A stretch of DNA of 6,179 nt from Lachnospiraceae bacterium (GCA_028694115.1 JAQUUB010000177.1:1-6179), one strand, 5' to 3'. Positions 1-6,077 are shown, counted from the stretch's first letter. A program made the numbers and translations. Notes: generated by a model from the sequence alone, not told the origin.

Positions 1-32
1 TTTTCTTTCAGTTTCTTTTTCAAATTAAACAT
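1..32 (-). CDS. Type IV prepilin, 5' end only (cut by window edge)
   Basis: Only the first ten codons, MFNLKKKLKE, lie in the window; the gene reads leftward out of it. These residues match the start of the two complete prepilins at 4952 and 5983, so this is the basic leader peptide that a prepilin peptidase would remove. The ATG is the complement of 30-32 and is preceded by a GGAGGA ribosome binding site at 41-46 with an 8-base spacer. The tail, where the family members differ, is not visible. The identification rests on near-identity of the leader and of about 120 bp of upstream DNA with the other two copies. Confidence 0.85.
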   Translation of the reverse strand, partial: MFNLKKKLKE

Positions 33-122
33 CTTACATTTCCTCCTTGAATTGGTTTTTTATCTCCAGAACATCCTGTTTTTTCATGTTCCTGAGCTCG
101 TCGTTTCCTTCCCATAAGTTAC
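33..122 (-). promoter_or_regulatory. Conserved pilin 5' UTR with hairpin
   Basis: This leader is shared almost base for base with those in front of the pilins at 4952 and 5983. It contains the dyad GAACAT / ATGTTC (86-91 and 69-74 on the complement) with an 11-base loop, then the ribosome binding site. A short reading frame beginning MGRKRRAQEH runs through it, but that frame is shifted or stopped differently in each copy. Conservation is therefore at nucleotide level, as an RNA leader or as recombination homology. Confidence 0.6.
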
Positions 123-152
123 ATTATATAAGTGGAATAATTTCATTGTCAG
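123..152 (-). promoter_or_regulatory. Sigma-A promoter of left-edge pilin
   Basis: Read on the minus strand there is a CTGACA -35 (147-152) and a perfect TATAAT -10 (123-128), 18 bases apart. Transcription would start just upstream of the conserved leader. The -35 and flanking bases (CTGCATTCCTGACAAT) recur in front of the right-hand pilin at 6097-6102 but not in front of the plus-strand pilin at 4952. Confidence 0.75.
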
Positions 153-159
153 GAATGCA

Positions 160-336
160 GAAACTGTGCTTTAATTTTCTCATTATCTACTTTACAAATC
201 CTCTAGACAGGGTGTAAAATAATATCAGCAGATGAAACATATTAGAAACGTTCTGTTTCAAATCATCTGTGTGGTTTCATGATCGCATCGATCATTTTAT
301 CCAGTTAATGAAAATTGTATAAAGCACTAAAATGCA
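160..336. other. Gene-free spacer with two small palindromes
   Basis: No credible reading frame is present. Two inverted repeats are visible. One is an imperfect stem with arms at 230-239 and 254-268 (GAAACA against TGTTTC, plus AGAT against ATCT). The other is a 7-bp palindrome at 279-295, ATGATCG-CAT-CGATCAT. They lie between the divergent promoters of the left-edge pilin and the 337-365 transcript and could be operators, but nothing ties them to a regulator. Confidence 0.4.
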
Positions 337-365
337 TTGGAACTTATTGGATTCCATGGTATAAT
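337..365 (+). promoter_or_regulatory. Extended -10 sigma-A promoter upstream of folded element
   Basis: TTGGAA at 337-342 and a perfect TATAAT at 360-365 are 17 bases apart, with a TG extension (TGG before TATAAT). Predicted initiation near 372 puts the folded element at 383-508 at the very 5' end of the transcript and gives the Rpn-family gene a leader of about 350 bases. Confidence 0.75.
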
Positions 366-382
366 GTTCACGTAAGCAATGA

Positions 383-508
383 GCAGTGCCAGCAGGTAAT
401 AACAAGCAATTATGTTGTGCTTGCACATAAATAATTACTTGTTATTACCTGCTGAGAGGGCGAAAGCCCGTGAACGAGATGAAGCAAAGCGGAATCGAGT
501 GGCACTGC
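383..508 (+). ncRNA. Candidate structured RNA or folded DNA element
   Basis: Outer arms GCAGTGCC (383-390) and GGCACTGC (501-508) pair perfectly. Inside, 391-406 pairs perfectly over 16 bp with 438-453. After one mismatch the stem continues as AATTAT/ATAATT (408-413 with 431-436) and a short TGTG/CACA tip. A second hairpin, GGGC-GAAA-GCCC (458-469), has a GNRA tetraloop. The partial second copy at 532-637 differs at five sites, all compatible with this fold. A strong promoter starts about 11 bases upstream. I do not recognise a named RNA family. The 8-bp ends could instead be the terminal inverted repeats of a small mobile element, although no target duplication is visible. Confidence 0.5.
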
Positions 509-637
509 GGAATTAAGGTATGATATAGCTGCAAGAAATTACGTTGTGCTTGCACATAAGTAATTACTTGTCATTACCTGCTGAGAGGGCGAGAGCCCGT
601 GAACGAGATGAAGCAAAGCGGAATCGAGTGGCACTGC
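403..637 (+). repeat. Two direct copies of a 106-bp element
   Basis: Bases 403-508 and 532-637 are direct repeats at a constant offset of 129 with five substitutions and no gaps. The second copy lacks the first 20 bases of the full element, so it has lost the left outer arm and the left strand of the long stem. Both copies end at GGCACTGC. The second copy overlaps an in-frame upstream extension of the Rpn-family reading frame, which argues that the extension is not translated. Confidence 0.9.
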
Positions 638-721
638 AAAGTTCTTCCAAATAAGCTACGAACAAGGATTTTGTGTCTAATGAGAAATCCATGCATTTTA
701 AGAGCAAAAAGGAGTGAATGC

Positions 722-1789
722 ATGGGTAAACAACAAAAAGGTAGGTTTGCGAAGAAGTCAACAGCGAGAAGTAACAAGAAGAGTGTCAGCATTCCGGGAT
801 CTATTGGACTGCAGGATTCATTGCAGCTGAATCCGGAACGGGAAAGGTATGATGAGAACGGAAAGAAGATTTTAAAGCACAAAGAGGTATTGGCTACTAT
901 TCTGAAGTATACGGTGAAGGATTATAAGGATTGTACCATGGATGAAGTCCTTGCCTGTATTGATCTGAACAGCATTGATCAGAATGAACCAATAGCACCA
1001 GATAGTGATACAAGGATAAAGGGTGACCCAACAGAGGAGTCTTCGGTCAATGAGGCTCGTATCACATTTGACCAGCGTTTTCGGGCACGCCTTCCGGTTA
1101 ATACAAGATTTCATCTGCATGTGGATGTGGAATTGCAGGGGAATTATTATCCAGGGTATGCGCTGGAAAAGAGGGGCATTTATCACATGGCTCGAATGAT
1201 CAGCTCCCAGCTGGAAGTCATCAACCGAACGACGAATTATGGAAAGCTTGAGAAAGTCTGCTCCATCTTCATTTGCGTTGGAAATGTACCAAAACGTTTA
1301 TGGAACACGGTATCCTACTATCAGTTTTCGAACACGAATAATGTAGGCGAAATTGTAGTTAATAAAAGGTCTTATGATCTTATGGATTTAATTATCATAC
1401 GTCTGGGAGATCTGACATCAGAGAACGATGTTGATATTATTCGATTTTTGCACGGAATCTTCTACAGTGTACCAGAGGAATTGACGGAATATATCGACTT
1501 TTCCAAGAATGAGGAATTCAGAAGGGAAGTGAAGGAATTGGGACTGACAGGAGAACATCTGTTAGGAAATACAAGAAGAGAATATGAAAAAAAGATAAAA
1601 GAGAAAGATAAGGCTTTGGAAGAGAAAGATATTGCTTTGGAAGAAAAAAATAAAGCCTTGGAAGAAAAAGATAAGGACATGCAGGAGCAAGAGAAAATAA
1701 TACGGACCCTGCAGGAAGAGAATAAACGTTTGCGTGCATTGGCGGACATGAATCCAGATCAGATTCCCCCCACGGAACTCCCCAAATAG
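722..1789 (+). CDS. Rpn-family PD-(D/E)XK nuclease / transposase-like protein
   Basis: A 355-residue protein starting MGKQQKGRF. The ATG at 722 is chosen because AAAAGGAG at 707-714 is well spaced from it; the frame stays open upstream to 599 only through a repeated non-coding element. The basic N-terminus is followed by a PD-(D/E)XK core: ITFDQRF (D117), then HVDVELQ (E137 and Q139, with Q replacing the usual K), then NYYPGY and RGIYHMARMISSQL, which are typical of Lachnospiraceae members. Residues 285-340 form a highly charged coiled coil with four heptads of the type EEKDxAL. Relatives include the E. coli Rpn proteins, linked to RecA-independent recombination and, more recently, to phage defence as toxins held by their own C-terminal fragment. 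Which role applies here is unknown. The 3' half is duplicated downstream. Confidence 0.88.
   Translation: MGKQQKGRFAKKSTARSNKKSVSIPGSIGLQDSLQLNPERERYDENGKKILKHKEVLATILKYTVKDYKDCTMDEVLACIDLNSIDQNEPIAPDSDTRIKGDPTEESSVNEARITFDQRFRARLPVNTRFHLHVDVELQGNYYPGYALEKRGIYHMARMISSQLEVINRTTNYGKLEKVCSIFICVGNVPKRLWNTVSYYQFSNTNNVGEIVVNKRSYDLMDLIIIRLGDLTSENDVDIIRFLHGIFYSVPEELTEYIDFSKNEEFRREVKELGLTGEHLLGNTRREYEKKIKEKDKALEEKDIALEEKNKALEEKDKDMQEQEKIIRTLQEENKRLRALADMNPDQIPPTELPK
1598..1681 (+). repeat. 21-bp in-frame heptad repeats (4 units)
   Basis: Four consecutive 21-bp units encode the heptads KEKDKAL, EEKDIAL, EEKNKAL and EEKDKDM in the coiled coil. The corresponding stretch of the downstream duplicate (2133-2237) has five units. 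The offset between the two copies is exactly 535 before this tract and exactly 556 after it, so a single 21-bp unit accounts for the whole length difference. Confidence 0.9.
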
Positions 1790-1827
1790 AATTGGAATAT
1801 TTTCATTTGTATTTAAAAAAATGCAGA

Positions 1828-2345
1828 AACGTTTATAGAACACGCTATCCTACTATCCGTTTTCGAACAGGAATAATGTAGGCGAGATTGTAGTTAATAA
1901 AAGGTCTTATGATCTTATGGATTTAATTATCATACGCCTGGGAGATCTGACATCAGAGAAAGATGTTGATATTATTCGATTTTTGCACGGAATCTTCTAC
2001 AGTGTACCAGAGGAATTGACGAAATATATCGACTTTTCCAAGAATGAAGAATTCAGAAGGGAAGTGAAGGAATTGGGACTGACAGGAGAGCATCTGTTAG
2101 GAAATACAAGAAGAGAATATGAAAAAAAGATAAAAGAGAAAGATATGGCTTTGGAAGAGAAAGATATGGAGTTGGAAAAGAAAGATATGGCGTTGGAAGA
2201 AAAAGATAAAGCCTTGGAAGAAAAAGATAAGGACATGCAGAAGCAAAAGAAAATACTACGGACCCTGCAGGAAGAAAATAAACGTTTGCGTGCATTAGCG
2301 AACATGAATCCGGAGCAGGATTTCCCCATGGAAATTCCCAAATAA
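1828..2345 (+). pseudogene. Duplicated 3' fragment of the Rpn-family gene
   Basis: This repeats 1293-1789 with only scattered substitutions. The nuclease core is absent. The Trp codon at 1301-1303 has become TAG at 1836-1838, and recognisable homology fades just upstream. An ATG at 1917 could start a 142-residue protein holding the C-terminal segment and a five-heptad coiled coil. An AAAAGG sequence lies 12 bases upstream of it, a weak ribosome binding site. The simplest reading is a partial tandem duplication, hence pseudogene. A separately translated C-terminal domain, like the RpnS antitoxin made inside E. coli rpn genes, is an alternative that the intact frame and high identity leave open. 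Confidence 0.75.
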
Positions 2346-2354
2346 AACAGGAAT

Positions 2355-2408
2355 ATGTCTGGTATGGCTCATTTCCATTTTTGTTAAAAATGAAGCCGTA
2401 CCAGATAT
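2355..2408. terminator. Long hairpin after Rpn fragment
   Basis: ATGTCTGGTATGGCT (2355-2369) pairs with AGCCGTACCAGATAT (2394-2408), with G-U or mismatched positions. The stem continues through CATTTTT / AAAAATG (2376-2382 with 2386-2392) around a GTT loop. It sits 10 bases after the stop codon of the duplicated fragment. There is no clear T-run after the stem, so it may be a weak terminator or a plain palindrome. Confidence 0.45.
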
Positions 2409-2445
2409 GCTTGTACTATTCTTATGATTCAGCAAAAGAATCTGT

Positions 2446-2565
2446 AACTCCGCAAGGGTAAATCCCTTCTTTTCTTTCGGCTTTATCTTCAATTTAACAG
2501 CCTTCAGTTCCTCCTTGAATTGGTTTTTTATTTCCAGTATATCCTTTTTCTTAATGTTCTTGAGA
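2446..2565 (-). pseudogene. Remnant of a pilin 5' module
   Basis: Read on the minus strand, this is a decayed version of the pilin leader and signal region. It keeps the GAACAT half of the UTR dyad, an AAGGAGG ribosome binding site and codons for KEKKGFTLAEL, the prepilin-peptidase recognition motif. The start codon is gone (CTG and GCTG where ATG stands in the intact copies). Right after AEL the frame turns into QILLLNH, without the hydrophobic helix or a tail. It is therefore not a functional pilin. It lies back to back with the recombinase gene and overlaps that gene's likely -35 box, and looks like a scar of earlier rearrangement. Confidence 0.8.
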
Positions 2566-2587
2566 AGGTGTAAAAATTTAATATAAC
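2560..2587 (+). promoter_or_regulatory. Possible promoter of the tyrosine recombinase
   Basis: TTGAGA (2560-2565) and TATAAC (2582-2587) are 16 bases apart, about 60 bases before the recombinase start. The -35 lies in the end of the antisense pilin remnant. The match is moderate and this is the best candidate I see. Confidence 0.45.
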
Positions 2588-2648
2588 ATGGACGATACCG
2601 CTCAAATGAGTTACATTGTATGATATCAAACAAATGGAGGATGTATAC

Positions 2649-3452
2649 ATGACTAATGAATTTGAGAGATATCTCAAGAAAACGAATCTATCTGATAACA
2701 CGGTTTTATCTTACACATACGCATTGAAGCAATTTAAAATGCAATATGATCAGGTAAATAAGAAAAATCTGAGGGAGTACAAAACATGGCTCATTGACAG
2801 TTATAAACCAAAGACTGTAAATCTTCGAATACGGGCGATAAACTGCTATCTCGAGAGCATACATAAGGACTCTTTAAAGATACCATTTATACGCATTCAA
2901 CAGAAAGCATTTTTAGAAAATGTAATAAGTGAAGCTGACTACATTTATTTTAAGAATCGATTGAAAAAAAATAAGGAAATGCATTGGTACTTCGTAGTTC
3001 GTTTTCTGGCGGCCACCGGAGCACGTGTCAGTGAACTGATACAGTTTAAAGCAGAACATGTAAGACTTGGGCATTTTGATATGTATTCAAAAGGTGGTAA
3101 GCTGCGACGTGTCTATATTCCGAAACGCCTACAAAAAGAAGCACTTTCCTGGTTAGAAGAGAATAACCAGGAAAGCGGCTTTATTTTTTTTAACAAATAT
3201 GGCGAACGGATTACTACCAGAGGTATCTCCACACAACTCAAAAAATTTGCAGTTGAGTACGGACTTGATCCCGCTGTGGTCTACCCTCATTCGTTCCGCC
3301 ATCGCTTTGCAAAGAGCTTTCTGGAGCGATGCAATGATATTGCTTTCCTGGCTGATCTGATGGGGCATGAAAGTATTGAAACGACCCGGATCTATCTCCG
3401 TAAGACCAGCACAGAGCAAAGAGAAATTGTGGATAGCGTCATTAACTGGTAA
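2649..3452 (+). CDS. Tyrosine recombinase (phage-integrase / XerC-D-like family)
   Basis: A 267-residue DNA strand-exchange enzyme of usual Xer-like length. The ATG at 2649 is chosen because GGAGG at 2636-2640 is 8 bases upstream; ATGs at 2616 and 2641 are badly placed for that site. Residues 1-85 form an N-terminal SAM-like DNA-binding domain (LSDNTVLSYTYALKQF). The catalytic domain has the full set of active residues: R126 in ATGARVSEL, K148 in SKGGKLRR, H214 and R217 in PHSFRHRF, H240 in LMGHESIETT, and the nucleophile Y249 in RIYLRKT. It stands alone among pilin copies in opposite orientations, with no excisionase, phage or conjugation gene nearby. A role in site-specific inversion of pilin DNA is plausible but inferred from position. 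A solitary integrase left by a mobile element is the alternative. Confidence 0.96.
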   Translation: MTNEFERYLKKTNLSDNTVLSYTYALKQFKMQYDQVNKKNLREYKTWLIDSYKPKTVNLRIRAINCYLESIHKDSLKIPFIRIQQKAFLENVISEADYIYFKNRLKKNKEMHWYFVVRFLAATGARVSELIQFKAEHVRLGHFDMYSKGGKLRRVYIPKRLQKEALSWLEENNQESGFIFFNKYGERITTRGISTQLKKFAVEYGLDPAVVYPHSFRHRFAKSFLERCNDIAFLADLMGHESIETTRIYLRKTSTEQREIVDSVINW

Positions 3453-3813
3453 TAATTTTCTGCCTGAAAATTCATTTTTCGAAAACTGTCCCTTCACAGG
3501 CAGTTCTCTATTCTGACCCTCTTGGAACTATCGAAGAATGTACAACTGAAAACCGAAAGAGATTTTAAACTTTAAACGCATAGATCAGCTTGCAATGAAC
3601 TATTATCACTTTTTTAGAAATATATATCTGTGTATTTTTGTGGGATGTTCTTTAATTATTTTTTGCTTTTTGAAAAAATATACTTTTTATAAAAAAACTT
3701 CTACTTAGATAAATTTCTCTAAGTAGAAGTTTTTCTCTGTATTATCTCGCATTAATAAAATTCTTTTTTTGACAGATACCTCTATATTCGTACAGATATT
3801 TTGCGTGTTACTT
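3453..3813. other. Gene-free spacer after recombinase
   Basis: AT-rich, with no reading frame I can support. It holds a weak stem at 3460-3503 (CTGCCTG with CAGGCAG, long loop, followed by a T-rich run) that could end the recombinase transcript, and the strong terminator at 3693-3734. The stretch 3600-3692 shows nothing recognisable. Confidence 0.4.
3693..3734. terminator. Bidirectional Rho-independent terminator
   Basis: A perfect 17-bp stem (3693-3709 with 3718-3734) closes an 8-base loop. The stem begins with AAAAA and ends with TTTTT, so both strands carry a U-tract. It lies between the convergent recombinase gene and the minus-strand membrane protein gene and would serve both. Confidence 0.92.
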
Positions 3814-4221
3814 TCAACTGGTAAAAAAATATACGTAACCCAATATAAGTGTCAACGAAGTCATCAGCGAACCAGACAATGCAGTAATGATCAATGTAAA
3901 TACATTTAAAATTTTCAAAGCTATATGTTTGGTTTTTTCATCTTTTCTTGCTGAAACAAAATAATAAATATCAGTAATTGCCATAAATGCTGCAAGAATC
4001 ATTCCTATTTTGGGATTCATCTTAAAAAACCGTAAAACTATAATAGACAACACCAGCACAACTATGATTGTAATTATATTCCATTCTATTCGCTGATTTA
4101 TATAATTCGATTGATGGTTTTCCGGGCGAGTTCTCTTACTATGTAGACTGAAATCCCCACCATACTCTTTTTCTCTACGTTTATGATCCTCTCGAAACCA
4201 CTCTCGATCCTCTAAGCCCAT
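3814..4221 (-). CDS. Small membrane protein of unknown function
   Basis: A 135-residue protein. The start is supported by a GGAGGAG site just upstream on the minus strand. Residues 1-45 are hydrophilic and charged and begin MGLEDREWFREDHKRR, a DREWFRE-type motif that I recall from the N-termini of other small Firmicute membrane proteins. Predicted membrane segments are at about 48-66, 72-91 and 101-133, the last long enough to be two helices. KMNP and ARKDEKTKH form short charged connections. There is no catalytic motif or signal peptide. The gene stands alone, converges on the recombinase through the shared terminator, and has no visible link to the pilins. I cannot assign a function. Confidence 0.75.
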   Translation of the reverse strand: MGLEDREWFREDHKRREKEYGGDFSLHSKRTRPENHQSNYINQRIEWNIITIIVVLVLSIIVLRFFKMNPKIGMILAAFMAITDIYYFVSARKDEKTKHIALKILNVFTLIITALSGSLMTSLTLILGYVYFFTS

Positions 4222-4855
4222 ATTTCACTCCTCCATCCTAAGTATACTCACAGCCTTATATATAAAACAACGGTCATATGAAAATCCCTGTGGGTCTACA
4301 TTACAGTTTTATAAAAACTATTTTTATTAGTAATAGTATATCACCAAACATTCTATTGTTCTCTGTTACATTCTACATGATTTATGTCAATTTCACATAT
4401 TTTGAACGTAATAAAATTTCTCAGACATGAAGCATTACATTTCTTTGACTTTCTAGGCTGTTATGAAGTAACCTCTTGTTAAGTGTTATTTTCATGTTGC
4501 CCTGCTGACAGGTCAATGGTCCACCGTGAGTTCTGCCATATAAAAGCTTGATGCAAAGTGTTTACTTACAATGTCGATATAGAATGGGCGCAGATGATTC
4601 AAACCTTAAAAATTTTCTAAGACCCTATCCATATGTTCCAGTCATCTTTTTATCTGTATCAAAATTGCAACAGCAAACTGTGTAACTTCCCTTATGGTTA
4701 TCCGTTCCTACGTAGATTATACATATTCACATATGGCTTTCTATTGTACGCAGTAATACCTATTGGCGTTAGTCTTTCACAACTAATCTTTTACAGGTAA
4801 ATCCACGAAACTACAATTGTGAGATCATCTCATATTATCTAAATAGAGCAGCAAT
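4222..4855. other. Long AT-rich region without a gene
   Basis: No frame here has both a start site and coding character. The minus-strand gene's promoter must lie at the left end, but I see no convincing -35/-10 pair. A small stem CCTG-CTGA-CAGG occurs near 4501-4512. The right end has no consensus promoter for the pilin at 4952: the DNA at the spacing where the other pilins have CTGACA reads as AT-rich filler. Confidence 0.5.
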
Positions 4856-5125
4856 AATAATGTAACTTATGGGAAGGAAAAGACGAGCTCAGGAACATTA
4901 GAAAAACAGGATGTTCTGGAGATAAAAACCAAATCAAGGAGGAAATGTAAGATGTTTAATTTGAAGAAGAAACTGAAAGAAAAGAAGGGATTTACCCTTG
5001 CGGAGTTACTGATTGTTGTGGCGATTATTGCGGTGTTGGTTGCGGTATCTATTCCGATCTTTACAAGCCAGTTGGAGAAATCAAGAGATGCTGTCTCCGT
5101 TGCAAATATGCGTTCTGCATACGCA
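4856..5125 (+). repeat. Left arm of pilin inverted repeat
   Basis: About 270 bp that match the reverse complement of 5810-6077. The shared module covers the -10 position (AATAAT here, 4856-4861), the UTR, ribosome binding site, signal peptide and N-terminal helix. The first 93 coding bases differ at only two positions, both synonymous. Similarity fades after the codons for SRDAV and AYA. Homology on the left stops at the -10 box, so this arm lacks the -35. Confidence 0.9.
4893..4916 (+). promoter_or_regulatory. UTR hairpin of plus-strand pilin
   Basis: GAACAT (4893-4898) and ATGTTC (4911-4916) form a 6-bp dyad around a 12-base loop. The same dyad occurs in the leaders of the left-edge pilin (11-base loop) and the minus-strand pilin (10-base loop). 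Constant arms with changing loop length suit an RNA hairpin. Confidence 0.5.
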
Positions 5126-5377
5126 ATGGCACAAGCGTCTGCATTAACAGAAACAAGTGACGATGCCAATAAAGTAACTTATGCTGCTGGTGCTACAGAT
5201 GGAAGTTTTACCGTTACTGTTGAGGAGATTGTTATTAAAACTCAGAAAGCTAATGATTGGAGCGGCGAGGCTGAAACTCTACCATTTGCAGTTCCAGATG
5301 ATCCTGGTACATCTTCTACACAATCAATGGTATTCACATATGCAGATGGTGTTCTTACAACAGTTGCGTTTGCTTAA
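4952..5377 (+). CDS. Type IV prepilin, plus-strand cassette (probably silent here)
   Basis: A 141-residue prepilin. The ATG follows AAGGAGG (4936-4942) by 9 bases. A 13-residue basic leader ends KKG, with predicted cleavage G13/F14 by prepilin peptidase. The mature N-terminus FTLAELLIVV has the assembly Glu at mature position 5 and the hydrophobic helix to about residue 37, with Pro at mature position 22 as in classical pilins. The mature form is 128 residues, with an Ala/Thr/Asp-rich tail, no cysteines, and the end TTVAFA. The signal and helix are nearly identical to those of the convergent pilin, but the tails are unrelated beyond about residue 60. No -35 box lies upstream, so in this orientation the gene may be unexpressed. 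No prepilin peptidase, ATPase or platform gene is in the window. A major pilin or pseudopilin role is undecided. Confidence 0.93.
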   Translation: MFNLKKKLKEKKGFTLAELLIVVAIIAVLVAVSIPIFTSQLEKSRDAVSVANMRSAYAMAQASALTETSDDANKVTYAAGATDGSFTVTVEEIVIKTQKANDWSGEAETLPFAVPDDPGTSSTQSMVFTYADGVLTTVAFA

Positions 5378-5460
5378 AATGATTTTACTTTAATAGCAGT
5401 TGAGTGCAAATGTAAAAATCTTTATTGTCATTTATAATTTTGAATTTCTTTGAGAATTAT

Positions 5461-5512
5461 AAAACGAGACCGGAAATGGAAAAATATCAATCCATTTTTG
5501 GTCTCGTTTTTT
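5461..5512. terminator. Bidirectional terminator between convergent pilins
   Basis: Bases 5461-5480 pair with 5491-5510 around a 10-base loop: AAAACGAGACC against GGTCTCGTTTT, then nine further pairs including G-U. A-rich and T-rich ends give a U-tract on either strand. Being nearly symmetrical, it would work in either orientation if the segment between the pilin repeats flipped. Confidence 0.9.
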
Positions 5513-5542
5513 ACCACTAAAGATTAAATATTTTCTTGATTA

Positions 5543-5983
5543 TTAAGAAGCTGTAACATCTACTTCTGGCTCAGAAGCTAACTCCTTCTTAGTGTCATCC
5601 CACGTCCAAGTGAAAGTCACTTTGAAAGTTGTATATGTAGCTTTGTTATCCAGTTTTTCTGCTGCACCAGTAGCAAAAGTAAATGGAAAATCCATGCCCG
5701 TAAGTCCACCATTGCTTTGGGTTCCTTTTACTTCTACTGTATATTCACTTGATTCAATGTCATCACTTGCATTAGAAGCTTCGTTTGTAATCACCTCTGC
5801 AGCAGCCTCTGCATAAGCAGCTCTAAGATTTGCAGCAGTTACTGCATCCCTACTTTTCTCTAACTGGCTTGTAAAGATCGGAATACTAATCGCAACCAAC
5901 ACCGCAATAATCGCCACAACAATCAGCAACTCCGCCAGGGTAAATCCCTTCTTTTCTTTCAGTTTCTTCTTCAAATTAAACAT
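5543..5983 (-). CDS. Type IV prepilin, minus-strand cassette (has promoter)
   Basis: A 146-residue prepilin. The start at 5983 is chosen because GGAGG sits properly upstream and it matches the other copies; the frame is open to 6064 only through the leader and is stopped or shifted there in the sister copies. It has the same 13-residue leader and KKG^FTLAEL site, Glu at mature position 5, Pro at mature position 22, and one conservative change in the helix (Ile32 for Val32). The mature form is 133 residues, without cysteines. The tail has Gly/Asn/Ser-rich segments, then FTWTWDD and an acidic end, VDVTAS, unlike the tail of the plus-strand pilin. The upstream CTGACA/CATAAT promoter makes this the likely expressed copy of the pair. 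Confidence 0.94.
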   Translation of the reverse strand: MFNLKKKLKEKKGFTLAELLIVVAIIAVLVAISIPIFTSQLEKSRDAVTAANLRAAYAEAAAEVITNEASNASDDIESSEYTVEVKGTQSNGGLTGMDFPFTFATGAAEKLDNKATYTTFKVTFTWTWDDTKKELASEPEVDVTAS

Positions 5984-6077
5984 CTTAAATTTCCTCCTTG
6001 AATTGTTTTTTATCTCTAGAACATCCTGTTTTTCATGTTCCTGAGCTCGTCTTTTCCTTCCCATAAGTTACATTATG
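5810..6077 (-). repeat. Right arm of pilin inverted repeat
   Basis: The reverse complement of this stretch matches 4856-5125, with a 684-bp segment between the arms that holds both pilin tails and the shared terminator. Unlike the left arm, its outer end continues into a -35 box and into DNA that also resembles the upstream region of the left-edge pilin (around 141-160). It is therefore also a direct repeat of 1-160 at an offset of about 5951. Confidence 0.9.

Noticed and set aside
69..91. The GAACAT/ATGTTC dyad as the recombinase core site
   Set aside because: The spacer differs between copies (10, 11 and 12 bases), whereas a tyrosine recombinase needs a fixed spacer. An RNA hairpin fits better.
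403..637. CRISPR-like direct repeats
   Set aside because: There are only two copies, the unit is 106 bp, the gap is 23 bp, and there are no cas genes.
599..721. 41-residue upstream extension of the Rpn-family reading frame
   Set aside because: It runs through the second copy of a structured non-coding repeat, and the ATG at 722 has a well-placed AAAAGGAG site.
1462..2341. Several minus-strand Ser/Phe/Leu-rich open frames
   Set aside because: They are antisense shadows of the Lys/Glu-rich coiled-coil repeats.
2295..2633. Minus-strand 112-residue open frame
   Set aside because: It joins antisense of the Rpn fragment, a hairpin and the pilin remnant. It has no ribosome binding site at its ATG and no coherent domain.
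4690..4810. Possible transposase remnant on the minus strand
   Set aside because: A short frame contains RLTPIG, faintly like an IS3-type C-terminus, but stops on both sides and lack of other matches make it unsupported.
5592..5816. Plus-strand 74-residue open frame inside the minus-strand pilin
   Set aside because: It is antisense to a well-supported pilin gene and has no ribosome binding site.
5984..6064. 27-residue N-terminal extension (MGRKRRAQEH...) of the minus-strand pilin
   Set aside because: The same leader frame stops after ten codons in the copy at 4868 and is frameshifted in the left-edge copy. It would also put a non-pilin segment ahead of the signal peptide.
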